Shown here: piece by piece, positions 44,828 through 55,923 of the stretch | Layout: every line of letters starts with the position of its first letter | Position numbering within the stretch: position 1 is the stretch's first letter | NCBI GenBank assembly: GCA_021030915.1 | Contig: JAGEMR010000026.1 | Coordinates: 1 to 64,000, forward strand | Origin: Astrothelium macrocarpum | Lineage: Eukaryota; Ascomycota; Dothideomycetes; Trypetheliales; Trypetheliaceae | Direction of reading: 5' to 3' | DNA: 64,000 nucleotides | Position numbers and translations under genes: made by a program | Notes under the pieces: generated by a model | Database searches by the model: none | Told to the model about the DNA's origin: nothing | Seen by the model: the letters and a program-made list of their open reading frames with translations, nothing else

Positions 44828-46222
44828 ATGAGTGCTGTCAAAAGATATCCATCAACCGAAAAGTCCACCACTCATTCCGATGACCATTATCCAATCGATC
44901 AGGATGCGAGTACCTCTGAAGATGCCTTTGAAGTCTTCAGTAAAGGCCCCAATGTTGTCGATTTCCGCACTCTCTCATGGCCCCGAGCAGCCATCATCTT
45001 TCTCAAAATTCTTTTCTCGACCGGCATCCTCGCCATCCCAACCACTATGAACACTCTTGGTGCTGTCGGAGGCGCGCTGTCCGTCGTCGGCTGGGGCGCA
45101 CTCGACACTTATGCTGCGATTGTGCCAGGCCATTTCCGAAACCGGCATGCGCAATGCCACAGTATTGCCGACATGGCAAATGTGGTCGGCGGGCCATGGC
45201 TGAGGGAATTGACGGGCTTCTTGTTCATCGTGCAGTATGTTTTGTGCGCAAGTTCGAGCATTTTGGGAGCTTCGGTCGCATTAAATGCGCTGAGTGACCA
45301 TGCAGCTTGCACAGTATGGTGGACCTTGTTGGCGAGTGTTGTCGTCAGTGCAGCTGCGAGTATTCGGAAGTTCGAGAAACTCGCACTGCTAACTTGGGTT
45401 GGTTTCATTTCCATCTTTACCGCGGTGTTCATTGTCGTTGTTGGTGTCACTACCAGAGATCGACCTGCAGCTGCTCCCCAAACAGGACCATACGAGTTAG
45501 GCTACCATGCCATGGCATATCCAACATTCTCTGCAGGAATCGCTGCGTCGTCCACCATTTTCATATCTTCGGCAGGAAGCTCAGCTTTTCTTCCAGTCAT
45601 GTCGGAGATGATAAGACCAAAGGACTACAACAAGGCCATATATGCCTGCATGGCTCTCCTGCAATCTGCGTATTTGTCTTTCAGTCTCGTCGTATATCGT
45701 TGGTGCGGTCAGTGGGTGGCCACCCCAAGTTTGGGAAGTGCCGGAGGCACGATCGAGAAAGTCTCGTACGCTATCGGCCTCGTGGGTCTTCTTGTTTCTG
45801 GATGCCTGTATCTCCACATATCGGCAAAGTACGTCTTCGTACGAATCTTGAGAAAAAGTAGACATCTTCAATCAAACACGTTTGTACATTGGGGAACATG
45901 GCTAGGATGCACAACAGGTTTGGCAGGTATTGCGTTCATATTAGCTGAAGCAATACCATTCTTCAATTACCTGATCGCTTTAACGGGGACTGTTTGTGCA
46001 GCCCCGTTGGTGATTTCCTTGCCAGCATGGTTGTGGTTGTACGATTACTGGTATTGGTACCGTGGGAACGCTTGGAAGAAGCTCGTTTGGTGTTTCAACT
46101 GGTTTCTGATCGTTCTCGGTCTTTTTATGTTCGGTGGTGGCACTTATGGCACAGTACAAGAGATTGTTGATGCGTACGCAAGTGGGCAAATAGGTAGTTA
46201 TATTCCCTCCGGGCTCCTTTGA
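44828..46222 (+). CDS. Amino acid/auxin permease (AAAP)-family transporter
   Basis: Single exon, 464 residues. A hydrophilic N-terminus of about 50 residues is followed by about eleven membrane segments. The first has the AAAP signature (FLKILFSTGILAIPTTMNTL); others include ELTGFLFIVQYVLCASSSIL and SSTIFISSAGSSAFLPVMSE. The closest familiar group is the fungal neutral amino-acid permeases of the N. crassa mtr type. These import amino acids or related small nitrogen compounds with protons across the plasma membrane. It lies downstream of, and on the same strand as, the PuuE-like gene. GATA motifs in its upstream region match those of the amidase/deacetylase promoter, so co-regulated uptake is plausible. 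Confidence 0.9.
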   Translation: MSAVKRYPSTEKSTTHSDDHYPIDQDASTSEDAFEVFSKGPNVVDFRTLSWPRAAIIFLKILFSTGILAIPTTMNTLGAVGGALSVVGWGALDTYAAIVPGHFRNRHAQCHSIADMANVVGGPWLRELTGFLFIVQYVLCASSSILGASVALNALSDHAACTVWWTLLASVVVSAAASIRKFEKLALLTWVGFISIFTAVFIVVVGVTTRDRPAAAPQTGPYELGYHAMAYPTFSAGIAASSTIFISSAGSSAFLPVMSEMIRPKDYNKAIYACMALLQSAYLSFSLVVYRWCGQWVATPSLGSAGGTIEKVSYAIGLVGLLVSGCLYLHISAKYVFVRILRKSRHLQSNTFVHWGTWLGCTTGLAGIAFILAEAIPFFNYLIALTGTVCAAPLVISLPAWLWLYDYWYWYRGNAWKKLVWCFNWFLIVLGLFMFGGGTYGTVQEIVDAYASGQIGSYIPSGLL

Positions 46223-46613
46223 TCTTAGATCTTGAGGTGCTTTTACTGACTTTGTCACATTAGGAACTGCTTTCAGTTGTGCCAATAACGCATAGCTGAC
46301 TCCAAGCGAGCTTCGACATTCCTACAAGGTTATGTGCGTATGGAAACCAGTTGTTGACGCATATTCGCTACCTTTGCTGCTTTTGTATCGTTGGAGACTA
46401 TATCGTCCCTCGTTGAACGATAGTCAATTGCCCCTGACAAGGCGCCGTGGAATCCCCTGCAGCTTCTCGTGGTACGTCGTATTTATATCGGAGCTGTGCA
46501 CCACGCGCATAGTCTTATATTCTCGCCCTACAACCAGTCGCTATCTCAGCTCGATATTGCGTCAGTATATTTCACATATTGGCACGTCTTACTGGAGATT
46601 GGCTCATCGTTTC
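46223..46613. other. Intergenic region between convergent genes
   Basis: 3' flanks of the permease and acetyltransferase genes; nothing else recognised. Confidence 0.55.
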
Positions 46614-47333
46614 CTATCGTTTCCTCTCCTCGCATCTCCAGCACGGACAAACCTCCTCTTCCTCCATCCACCTCCCCTTCAAATCCAGCACCACATTTTC
46701 CTTCTCCTCCCACTCCATTCCCGTGGTCAAGAAGACCAAGTGCTGCCCCCCGTCCACATCACGAATAGTCCCACCGTCTACAAAGCCTATCTTTCGTGCC
46801 GTCCGAATGCTCCCCACATTCGTCTCTAGCGGAAACGCGATCAAATTTCGCATGCCTAGCTCCTGTGTGGCGTAGCGAAAGACCTCACGCCCTGCTTCGG
46901 TCGCAATTCCTTGGTTCCAGAAGGAGGGCAGCACTACCCAACCCATATCTGGCGGAATCTCGGCGGCGCGCTGACCAATAGTGATAAGTCCGACGAAATT
47001 CCCGAGATCACTATCAGCTCCAGCTGCTGAAGGGCTGACTTTCGTGGTCGAGTTGGAGGCTACTTCAGGTTTGAGATACACCAGCCAAATTGGGAACTCG
47101 TCCCGCCCAATCTTTGTACTGAGAGGCAAACAATTGGGATAAATGCGAGTAGATCGGAGAAGTCGAGTATTCTGTGCATGTGTACGAATCCCCAGGTCGC
47201 TCATAATCGCGACAACTTTTGGGTCGTTAATAATCGCGAGCGGGCCATCATGATGGCGTGGATTTCGGACGTCAAATAGGACGAGCGTAAATCTGAGAGT
47301 TTCAAGGACAGGTGCCAAACCTGAAGAAGACAT
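46614..47333 (-). CDS. GNAT-family N-acetyltransferase (RimJ/RimL-like)
   Basis: Single exon, 239 residues; ATG at 47333 is the first in frame. The order of elements is that of RimJ/RimL-type acetyltransferases: a substrate-side strand (ETLRFTLVLFDVRNP), a middle strand (FVGLITIGQRAAE), MGWVVLPSFWNQGIATEAGR and RNLIAFPLETNVGSIRTARK. In place of the usual Gly-rich acetyl-CoA loop Q/R-x-x-G-x-G/A it has NQGIATEA, and the N-x-x-S-x-x-x-x-x-K-x-GF block is NVGSIRTARKIGF. Acetyl-CoA-dependent acylation of an amine is expected. The C-terminal WKRE-like tail with CPCWRC (residues near the end) is unusual. Substrate unknown. Confidence 0.85.
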   Translation of the reverse strand: MSSSGLAPVLETLRFTLVLFDVRNPRHHDGPLAIINDPKVVAIMSDLGIRTHAQNTRLLRSTRIYPNCLPLSTKIGRDEFPIWLVYLKPEVASNSTTKVSPSAAGADSDLGNFVGLITIGQRAAEIPPDMGWVVLPSFWNQGIATEAGREVFRYATQELGMRNLIAFPLETNVGSIRTARKIGFVDGGTIRDVDGGQHLVFLTTGMEWEEKENVVLDLKGRWMEEEEVCPCWRCEERKR

Positions 47334-47824
47334 GTTGTAGAAACTCGATGATGGAAATTTTAACAAGAGAATAAGAGGCTAAGGTACCTTATTCTTTTGC
47401 TTTGGTACTGAATAATTAGTCAGCGCGGATATAGAGCGTTCCGCAAAGACCGAAAAAAAAACTGCGTATGCCTCCAAAGTGAGAACTACTTGTCGATATA
47501 TGATGCAGGAGGTTCGAGCCTTCCATGAATTAGGTATTGGAAGGATCAGCCATGCTAAAGTACTCAAACGATGGCAGAGCTGTCTGCTTGGCGGCCTAGA
47601 CTGGGTCGGCCATAGAGTAACGCTAAAGCAGTCAAAACGGTTCAGAATTTCGCCAAAAATGTTTCGCACACATACATTTTTGTCAAATTTATTGGAAAAT
47701 TAAATATAATACTAACATTGATTGCAAATAAGTCTAGTGGACTCAGACAGAACATCAGATAAGTCACCTCACCGAAGACATTGACTATAAAATTCTTCAA
47801 AGTATACTATGCTAACACCTGAAC
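47334..47824. other. Intergenic region between the acetyltransferase gene and the first paralogue
   Basis: About 490 bases, AT-richer than the surroundings near 47650-47800. No gene seen. Confidence 0.55.
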
Positions 47825-49385
47825 CTAGCCAGGAACGCGCCGAGGTTTTCCTAGCTTCTTTCCCATCAAACCAATGAGAGTTAGCTGAGAGTTATCTCGA
47901 GGAGGGATTGTGATTGTTTGAGACTTGCTGTCTCGCGTGATCTGGTCCACACCGACCACCTGAGTTTGACTCAAAGGGCCGACTTGGAGACCGAGCAACG
48001 TCGCTGAACCGCCCAAAGACTTTACGCGAGCCAGTCCATCATCTATCTGCGAGAATAGGCTTTGGCTATCGATTTGTATACTAACTGATACCTGATAACC
48101 AAGCAAGACATAGGAAACCAATACCAACTGCTCCATCAGATCTTCAGAGGCATCTGAGCGCAGCGCATAGATTTTGGTTACATCCGAAGCATTCCTGAAG
48201 CACGGTCAGAGGGACTCGAATGCACGGCAGATGGAAGGGCTCACCAGGACGAACTCGGAGATATAGCAAAGACAGTGGCATCTGACGCACTGATTGTCAC
48301 AGTCACGGTCGCTGTTTCATTCCCGACACCAGCAACCAGGCTCGGTCTCTGTACGTCAGTCGACTGTTCGTTGAATGATGCTGTGAACAGTGGTAAGGCA
48401 GGAGTGACCTGTCCATCGCCCAGGTTCATGTCACCGTCAAGAAATCCTACATCCGCGAAGCGATTCTTTGATCTCTTGACACTGCTGTTGGCACTAAAAG
48501 TCAGGTTGAAGGGGCTGTTATGTGGATTTGCAGCGTTGATGACCCAGTTCGTGACAAGATTGTTAAAAGTTGAATCGATTTCATATTTTGGCTCGTATTT
48601 GATGTCAGCGGGGTCAATGACGGGCTGAGAAGTGCCAACGACCTGTCCCTGTGTTACCTGTGCCGTGGAAGTTGGCATATTGTATCTCGAAAAAGTTAGT
48701 ATTCCTACACTGACGATGAGAGGCTACCTACTCACGGAGGATTTGGCTTCTCGCTGAAAGCCCTGGTTACCATAGCCTTTTGTTCCCACAGATCGTCCGC
48801 CTGGGGGCCATAATACGCCTCAGATGCTTGAAAGGCTAGTTGGGAAGCTGCATTGAGGGAAGATTGTGCAACCTGATAAGGTGGATAAAACTTGTCAACC
48901 CAGGCATCAAAAGTCATCGTCGAAAAGTCTGGATCAGTTTGATACTCGTGGAATGCTGTTCGACGGCATGTCAGGAAGCTGTTTGTTTCAGCAGCCAAGT
49001 CTTCATTTGCTTTCTTCAATGCTTCAGTAGTGGCAGCGTCTTGCCGTCCTGGAGTCTGTGGTGATCAACTTTAGCCAATTATTCAAGACATGGATATACT
49101 CACCGGTTCGACAGATTGCAGGAATCGGAGCAAGCGTTGTGAATAGCTCGGTCCGGGAAGAAATATGGGACTGTCAGCTGGCAGTAGAAGATCGCCAATG
49201 CGGAAGATGTCATGATTGACGATATTCTGGTCTATAGTTTGGCCAACAGCAATCCCAACAGAAGTCAAAGGTGTCACATATATGCATGAGCCATCTGTAT
49301 CTGAAAAGGGGAAGATATTCTTCAGTTGCAGGAGGTAGGCATGCCACAAGTCCAGATCTGCTGGTGAGACGTTTGATTGTGACAT
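47825..49385 (-). CDS. Unknown protein, member A of a divergent paralogue pair
   Basis: Four exons, 49385-49104, 49055-48736, 48685-48245 and 48194-47825, in phase with introns of 48-50 bases; 470 residues. Not recognised. An N-terminal globular part (LTSVGIAVGQTIDQNIVNHD, FLPGPSYSQR) is followed by an Ala-rich helical middle (ALKKANEDLAAETN, SSLNAASQLAFQASEAYYG). A beta-rich C-terminal half begins at YNMPTS and ends near TITIPPRDNSQLTLIGL. There is no signal peptide or membrane helix. Exon boundaries match those of the gene at 51346 one for one, including phases, and the two proteins align over their whole length, so splicing is well supported. A helical middle plus beta-rich C-terminus is also seen in some pore-forming or envelope-interacting proteins, but nothing here proves that. 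Confidence 0.82.
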
Positions 49386-51345
49386 GTTGTGTTCGAGGTT
49401 TGGGATTCAAAAGATGTCGGTGAACAGGATTCGTTGTTTCTTGCTTGTCATATAGAGGCTCAGATCGCGTCGAGCGGATGCAAACAACGACAAGATGAAA
49501 AGGAGCAGCACAATGATCGGGCCCCGCAGTATCGATTGTTCGCAAAGATGATAGTAGTGTGATGGTAATGTTACAACACTAGAGTCGTAATCGCTTAGAT
49601 ATCAAGAAATATAGGCAACGAAGTCTTAGCTCCAACATGGCTTTTAGCGAAGGCATCGCCAATTGCTTCCTATCCAGAAAAGTGGAGTATTGCTCCACAA
49701 TTGCTAGCAGTCGCGAGCAGCCGAGTGATAATTGTCCTCGGCACCATATCAGCTCGCTGCTAGTACTCTATACTGGCGACTGGGGCCACTATCAGGGTTG
49801 CGCATCAGTAGCTCCTTATGGTTATTGCACAGTATTGAGGAATGTTAGCTCCGCTACTTCAATGTAGTGGCTGGCTAGAGACGGCACCTGGAGTGTGCCG
49901 AAGCGAGGCACTCACGCATTTGAGCCTTTACGTTTGTGGCTAACTCTGAGATCGTATCGTAACCGTCCGTTCACAAAAGCATGATGCTGTGGATGTGGGA
50001 GAACTTCATGTTTTTACTCTTACGTGTCTTTCAGCTCCGAGTCTAAGAAACTCAATTGTTATAAATGAGTTATGGTTGAATGGACTCGTAGTCTGTCTGA
50101 TAATCGGGCAAAAAATTCCAGAGTTGGACCTAACAAATTTCGACTTTAGTTGGAAAAGACGTTAATCATCTCTAACCGTTTGAGCGAGCGGACTGGATTA
50201 ATCGTTTGATCAATCCTAATCTAACCCACATTTGGATGGGATGTGGATTGATTGGATTGTCGAGACCCCTGTTTCAGCTTTCTGTTAGAAATGTGGCTGG
50301 CTAATTTAAACTTTCTTCGTGGGCTCGAATCCCACCACCCCCACCTCTCATATCTTCTCCCTAGGCTTGGCAACCTAGCTTTCTCCACTCCTAAAGCTGC
50401 AGATCGCTCCGTTGCAAAGCAAGATTGCAGTGACCACAATCGCTGGCTCATTATGAGCATACATTTTGGATGCACCCCAATGTTTTTACTTCAAGGCAAG
50501 AAGGTTTTAGTCCAGGGCTGGCTTAGGCTAGGCAATAAAGAAGATTGAACAAGTGGAAAACATGTACACTAGTTACTTATGTAGTTAGTGTAATAAACGC
50601 GCAACGTCCGTTGATCTCCTAATCTACACTTTTGAAGAATACTTTGTACCCCATTGAACTTGCTGTCGCCATGACCTAGTGCATGAAGTACGCACAGCAA
50701 CTAGACGCTCTAATGTGCTCCAATACATCGTGACTCTAACGTTCAGCTACTCTACACCTCGCTGGCTGGCTGAGTAGTACATCAAAACTAGTATTGTCTG
50801 TGGTCTCTCCTGAGACCTACTTTAGTTCTCGTATTTTAACAGATACGAGCCGCCAACTCTGATAGCTACGTTCTCATGCTTAAATTTCAGCCGTGCAGGA
50901 AGTCGTTCTCGGTGTCTATCATGACGTTTCAATACCATCTGTATGCGTGAACCTACTGGTAAATTCACTTTTTGTTGGCGATAACACTAATCACATCGTA
51001 TCTCTCAACACCTTGCATCGAAAACGGTAAGAATGATCAACCCAAACCGGTTTCAAAGGGTCATCGAGGTGGGAATCGACGCGCCTAAGCGACCACCCGT
51101 CGATCTAAAACATCATTGCTAAGGGAAGCGAGATGAGTCTGGGTTACAGCGGCATAGTCTTCAGCTTGCGACAATTGGCGAGACCAAGCGGATAACTGCG
51201 AAGACGACATTGCTATGAAGTGTCTATATAAGATGGGACAGAGCTCTGCTGCTCTTCAGCTTTCTCCAGAAGACACAGACAGCAAAGCAGAGAAAACAGA
51301 TTCCTGCAACCTTATACAAACAAGCACCATTCACAGATCTCCAAA
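49386..51345. other. Central region between the divergent paralogues
   Basis: About 1.96 kb with no supportable gene. A tRNA T-arm-like string (GTGGG-CTCGAAT-CCCAC) occurs near 50319-50336 without the rest of a tRNA. A TATA-like TATATAAG begins at 51225, 121 bases before the plus-strand paralogue. Confidence 0.5.
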
Positions 51346-52929
51346 ATGACTACCCCACAAGTCTCCCAAGCTGACGCCAATCTTTGGGCTGCCTATGGCG
51401 CCAAACTTATGAGCCAAGTCTTGCAATCTTCAAGTTTGGGACAAAACCAGCGATTCTACATTGCGCCCCTCTCTTCTGCAGGCATCGCCGCTGGTAAGAA
51501 TATCGACGAGACTATCAAGAACATGGGCGATTATAATGTCGGCGATGCCCTGTTGGATCTCGACAGCCCCGTTTTCCTGCCTACCAGGCAGAGTTATTCC
51601 CAAAGATGTCAATTGTAAGCATTTATGCTTTCCATTGTAGCCTTGGCTTACAGAGACTCGCAGATATGCTGGTCAGGTTTATCTGGTAGGCAATGTGATG
51701 GTCGGAGCTCGATCTATATTGACGAGATCCAGAACAGCGACGCCAACCAGGGAGCTGCCGTTCGCTATAAGAATGCTCAAGATGCGCTCAATGCTGCAAA
51801 TGCTAATTTCATCACTGCGAAAGCCAATGCGGTAGCAGGTTGGAATAGCGACAAGGCAAACGGTCTCACCACTGATCCTTTCTGGACATGGGTAGCCACC
51901 AATGCACCAGCATACACGCAGGCTCAAGCTGCTATGAATGGTGCTTCAGCCGACTGCGCGGCAGCCGCTGCTGCGATCAGTGGACAAAACGCCGCGCAAG
52001 TTGGTGCGATGCAAAATGCCATCAGCCAGGCTGTTGGTGGTAACTCTGTTCCTGGGTAAGTCAAGCGCATTCGACTTGAGCAAGTTCTCACAGAATCGCA
52101 GCTATAACATGGTGTGCTCTCCCGCGTCGGCCAATCAGATTTCCGCAGCACAGACTGGCTCTGCCGGAGCGAGTTTTTTGCAGCCAGCCTACTTGATCGA
52201 TAGCTCGTACTCCGCTAATGTCGACAACTGGATCAGTACATACGCTCAGAACAAGAACAATCCGATCACGCTGACATTTAGCGCAAGCCAGGCGAGTAAT
52301 GACACTTGGGAGAGCCTCGGGTTCTCGTCGAGCTCCGTCTCCGTCACAGGTTCCTATTGCATTTTCTTTAGCGCCACTTTTACCGAAAACAATACTACAG
52401 TCACTCAAAACATCACTGCAGAGCAGGCTGGTTCAGACCTTCAGGTCACTCTTACAGCTACCGGCTTGGGTACTTATGCAATTACCCCCGGCAAATGGTG
52501 AGTACATTCAGTTAGAATGAATGCACTACTAATGCAATATCCAGGAATCCCGGCACACTATGGGGAATGCCTGTTGTTACGACGGCTGATCCGTCTCTTT
52601 CCAAACCGGCGGCTTACGTAACCCAAGCTGTCCTCGCATATGGCGTTGGCTTGACAATCAGCACTAATAGCACGACCGCAGGGTTAATTAGTAACTATCT
52701 TCAGAAGGCCTCACAGACTGGTGGCTCTGCTTCAATCTTTGGCTACAACATTGGACTTGGCGGTAGTGTGGATCTTTCCAACACGTCTACGACTACATTC
52801 GACCAAGTTACCTCGGCGTCATCTGGTAGTCAAGTTAACATACCACCAAGTGACAACGCCTACCCAACTTTGTTGGCTGTCATCGGCGAAGCCCTTCCAG
52901 TACCAGCACCAATCCCCACGTCATCGTAA
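51346..52929 (+). CDS. Unknown protein, member B of the divergent paralogue pair
   Basis: Four exons: 51346-51614, an exon ending at 52055, 52102-52497 and 52545-52929, about 440-450 residues. Introns 2 and 3 (46 and 47 bases) are at the same places and phases as in the gene at 47825. The start of exon 2 is uncertain. Acceptors ending at 51653, 51689 or 51711 all keep frame into IYIDEIQNSDANQ; the first gives only a 39-base intron. The protein repeats the architecture of member A: APLSSAGIAAGKNIDETIKN, FLPTRQSYSQR, an Ala/Asn-rich helical middle (DALNAANANFITAKANAVAG), YNMVCSPAS, then a beta-rich half ending QVNIPPSDNAYPTLLAVIG. It shares the block FLP-x-SYSQR and the IPP-x-D-N motif with A. 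Function unknown. Confidence 0.8.
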
Positions 52930-53582
52930 AGAGGGCTAGAAATTTGAAGCTGTGAGGCTCTTAGGTGGATATGTGAAGCTGAATACTTGGAAGGAGAATG
53001 GTTCAGGATCGCAATCACGAGTTCAAACAAAGCAACGAAGTTCGAAGGAGCACATTTTGACTTTTACCCACTGTCTAACGGTATTCTTACCATACATTCA
53101 TTTGAAATAAACTCTCCTTTAGTACTTGAGTTTGACATAGTTGACAGCTCCAACTTATGAAATTTTAAACATAAACACGGCCAAGACATTCTACCATGCT
53201 CCTAAGCAAAGAGGCAAGAACTGGAGAGGTGATAGTAGGAAGAAAAAGAGCGAAATAGTCTCAAGAAGGGACAAAGTAGCAGGACTGCCACGGAGTTATT
53301 CCAGGTTATGATTTTCCAACTGAGCAAGGGCTGGCGAGACTAGAGGTTTTGTGCGAAATGCACCCCCACTCTCCTCTGCATCACTGTCGCAACTTGAGCA
53401 TGTTTCAGTATAGCATTGTAGATCCTAACAATTCTCCCAGAGCCCTTCACCCTATAGGACAGTAGTTTCAACAGCAATATTGTTCGACCAGGATGCTATG
53501 GATTTGCTGTTCTTTGCACAGCACTCATTTTAGCAGCCAAAACGAGCAAGCTCGGGGTATAAGTAGCTTCTCCAAATGCCTT
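52930..53582. other. Intergenic region between convergent genes
   Basis: 3' flanks of paralogue B and the transporter gene; nothing else recognised. Confidence 0.55.
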
Positions 53583-55923
53583 CTACCCAGCTACCCAGCT
53601 CGCGAATATTTCCCTGACATACCTGTACTTGTTTCGAAATCCAACTCCGTCATTGGTCCCTGCAATATGTTCTTTATCACTCAGTTCTTCCAGTGTCTTG
53701 CTCTGCAATTCGTACTTGATGTTTACTTCTACTGTTGTTACTTGAACCCGTTCAATCTTTTGGGATCTCGGTATCCAAGCCCAAGAAAGCATAGCCGCAA
53801 TTACCATAAGAGCACCGAAGAGGATGAGAAGCCGGCCAAAAGATGATGAGTCTGGATCTTTGAGGCTACCATCAGTGTGCCAGCCAAAGAAGACCAATTC
53901 CACAAAGACGGAGCCGAGTTGTCCACACGCTGCGGCAATGCCATAACAAGTACAACGGTAGCAAGTAGGGAAGATTTCAGCGGAGATCTTGATACGTGTT
54001 AGCGCTCACATTAAAGTCTACAGACCTGGAGGTCTTACAATAAAGATCAACGTATTAGGCCCAAAGCTAAACACTGTCTGGCAGAGGGCGTAAAAGCCGA
54101 TGACGATGGCATGATTATGGGTGTGGAACGTCGCAAGTAAAGCTCCACCAGTAGTGCATAGTAACCCAGCGAGCACCAAAAAAGTTGTAACCAAGAGATC
54201 ACGTCGGTCAAGTCGGTTGATCGCGAGGATTAAAAGCATAGAGCCAAGCAAGGATCCAATAGACACCGTCAATAAGGACTGTTTTGCCTGATTCACAAGT
54301 ACATCGTATATAGTTGCTTCGGGATTGGCCAGTGAAGATTGCATTCGCCATATCGGCACATCACGGCCATTAGGAATTGGTCCGTCTGCCCATATCTGGG
54401 CAAGGGTGTCAGCTCTGTTGAAACCCAACCCATAGAAGGCGAAATTCAGCAGACACCAAGAGAGCGAAGTTCCAGCAAGATATCGCCATTTGCCCTTGAA
54501 AATGAAGTAATCCTTGAGTTCGTCTCGAGAGAACTGTCTCCAGCTGGGCGAATTGGATCCAGGTGCGCTAGGAGCATCGTCTTCGCCTGGGTTTGATCCA
54601 TAGGTTTCGCCCCTGTTAACTGTGCTGCGCTCACAATCACCTGGATACGTGCCATGAGCATCTCCAGATAAAGCTGATTGCCCCTCGATCCGCAAATCAT
54701 TAATCGATGTAGAGCTCTCGGGTCTCTGGGACGGAATTGCGGAACTCGACGAAGGCACAGTATGAGACAGCACTTCACAGCCATCTCCTGATACATCACC
54801 AGTCTGCTTCGCCATAGTGCTAGGTCCATTTGTAGTGTGGATACTGTCATGAAATGTACTTGATCCTGGCGCCGGCATTCCTTGATTGTTGATATTGCCT
54901 CCTAATTCTCCTAATTCAACGTCTTCGGAGTTTGATTTCGTAATTGAAGGCACCACGCAGAACGCTCTTGTGTCATCTAGAGCTTTTTGGCGTCTACCAG
55001 ATACGTCGTAAGTAAACCTACCTGATTCGGGAATGCATAGACGATATACCAAAGCAATGCAGGCTGGGACCACGCCCACTCCACTGACTATACGCCAAAC
55101 GCTGTCAATAGATGCTCTCATTTCGTTTTGAACAAGAGGAACTGAGCTGCTGCTCAAGTTCTGGTGGTTACGATCCAATCCCACTAGAGCGCAAAGCTCA
55201 ACCAGATAGGCACAGAGCTGACCGAGAGGTTGCATGAGAAACAGAGCAGTCATCATGCGAGCTCTCGATTGTGCTGCAGACCATCTGGTTTTCCTCATCA
55301 GCATGAATACGAGGTCAATCAGATTTTTAAGCAAACGCTCTCTTTGACTTTGTAACTCACTCGGCTACAATGCACGCGCTTAATGGGAATTCGGCGCCGA
55401 TACCAATTCCTCTAACAAATCTCCATGCGCCCAACCAACCAGTGATAGACATGGAACTTGATACACCATTAGAAGTGGGATAGGTAAAACCTGGAGAAGC
55501 TTCAGAAACTCCGATGGTGCTGAAGATTGCAATGACGAGTACAATTCCGTACAGAGGTTTTCTGCCGTACCGATCGGCTAAGTGGCCAAAGAGGAGCGAA
55601 CCGATTATGGAGCCAGCCAAGGTGACTATGTTCAATACAACTTCTACGTTCTGATTACGAATATCGGCTTCGTAGACATATGCCAGCATAGGAAAAGTTA
55701 CGTTCAACGTAAAGAGACCATAAGACAAAGCGAAAAACCCGGATGAAGTTACCATGAAGACAGTCCAATGGAAGCCTTGGGCATCAAGTATTCGAACAAG
55801 CTCGGCACGCTTTGCTTCAGGTCGCTATAACATAAGTCAACAAAAAGAGAGAGCAGAATCTTGCAGATATACCTCTAAATGATCAGTATGGTCATTTGGA
55901 TCTTTCCACAATAGATTGGGCAT
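53583..55923 (-). CDS. PHS-family MFS transporter (phosphate or glycerophosphodiester type)
   Basis: Four exons, 55923-55873, 55824-55361, 55293-54039 and 53987-53583, in phase with introns of 48, 67 and 51 bases; 724 residues. Family motifs are GHLADRYGRKPLYG after TM2, GIGIGAEFPLSACIVAE in TM4 and SRARMMTALFLMQPLGQ. The block across the third junction, FGPNTLIFI then ISAEIFPTCYRCTCYGIAAA, is the PHS signature found in Pho84 and Git1; the Cys-containing form (CYRCTCYGI) is closer to the Git1 branch. Transport of inorganic phosphate or glycerophosphoinositol by proton symport at the plasma membrane is therefore likely. A Ser/Asp-rich cytosolic loop of about 165 residues (about 265-430) makes the protein much longer than typical members (roughly 500-600). 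Confidence 0.9.

Noticed and set aside
50300..50345. tRNA-like string GTGGG-CTCGAAT-CCCAC
   Set aside because: It forms a T-arm but no acceptor stem, D-arm or anticodon arm pairs upstream at the right distance; probably chance or an old tRNA/SINE scrap.
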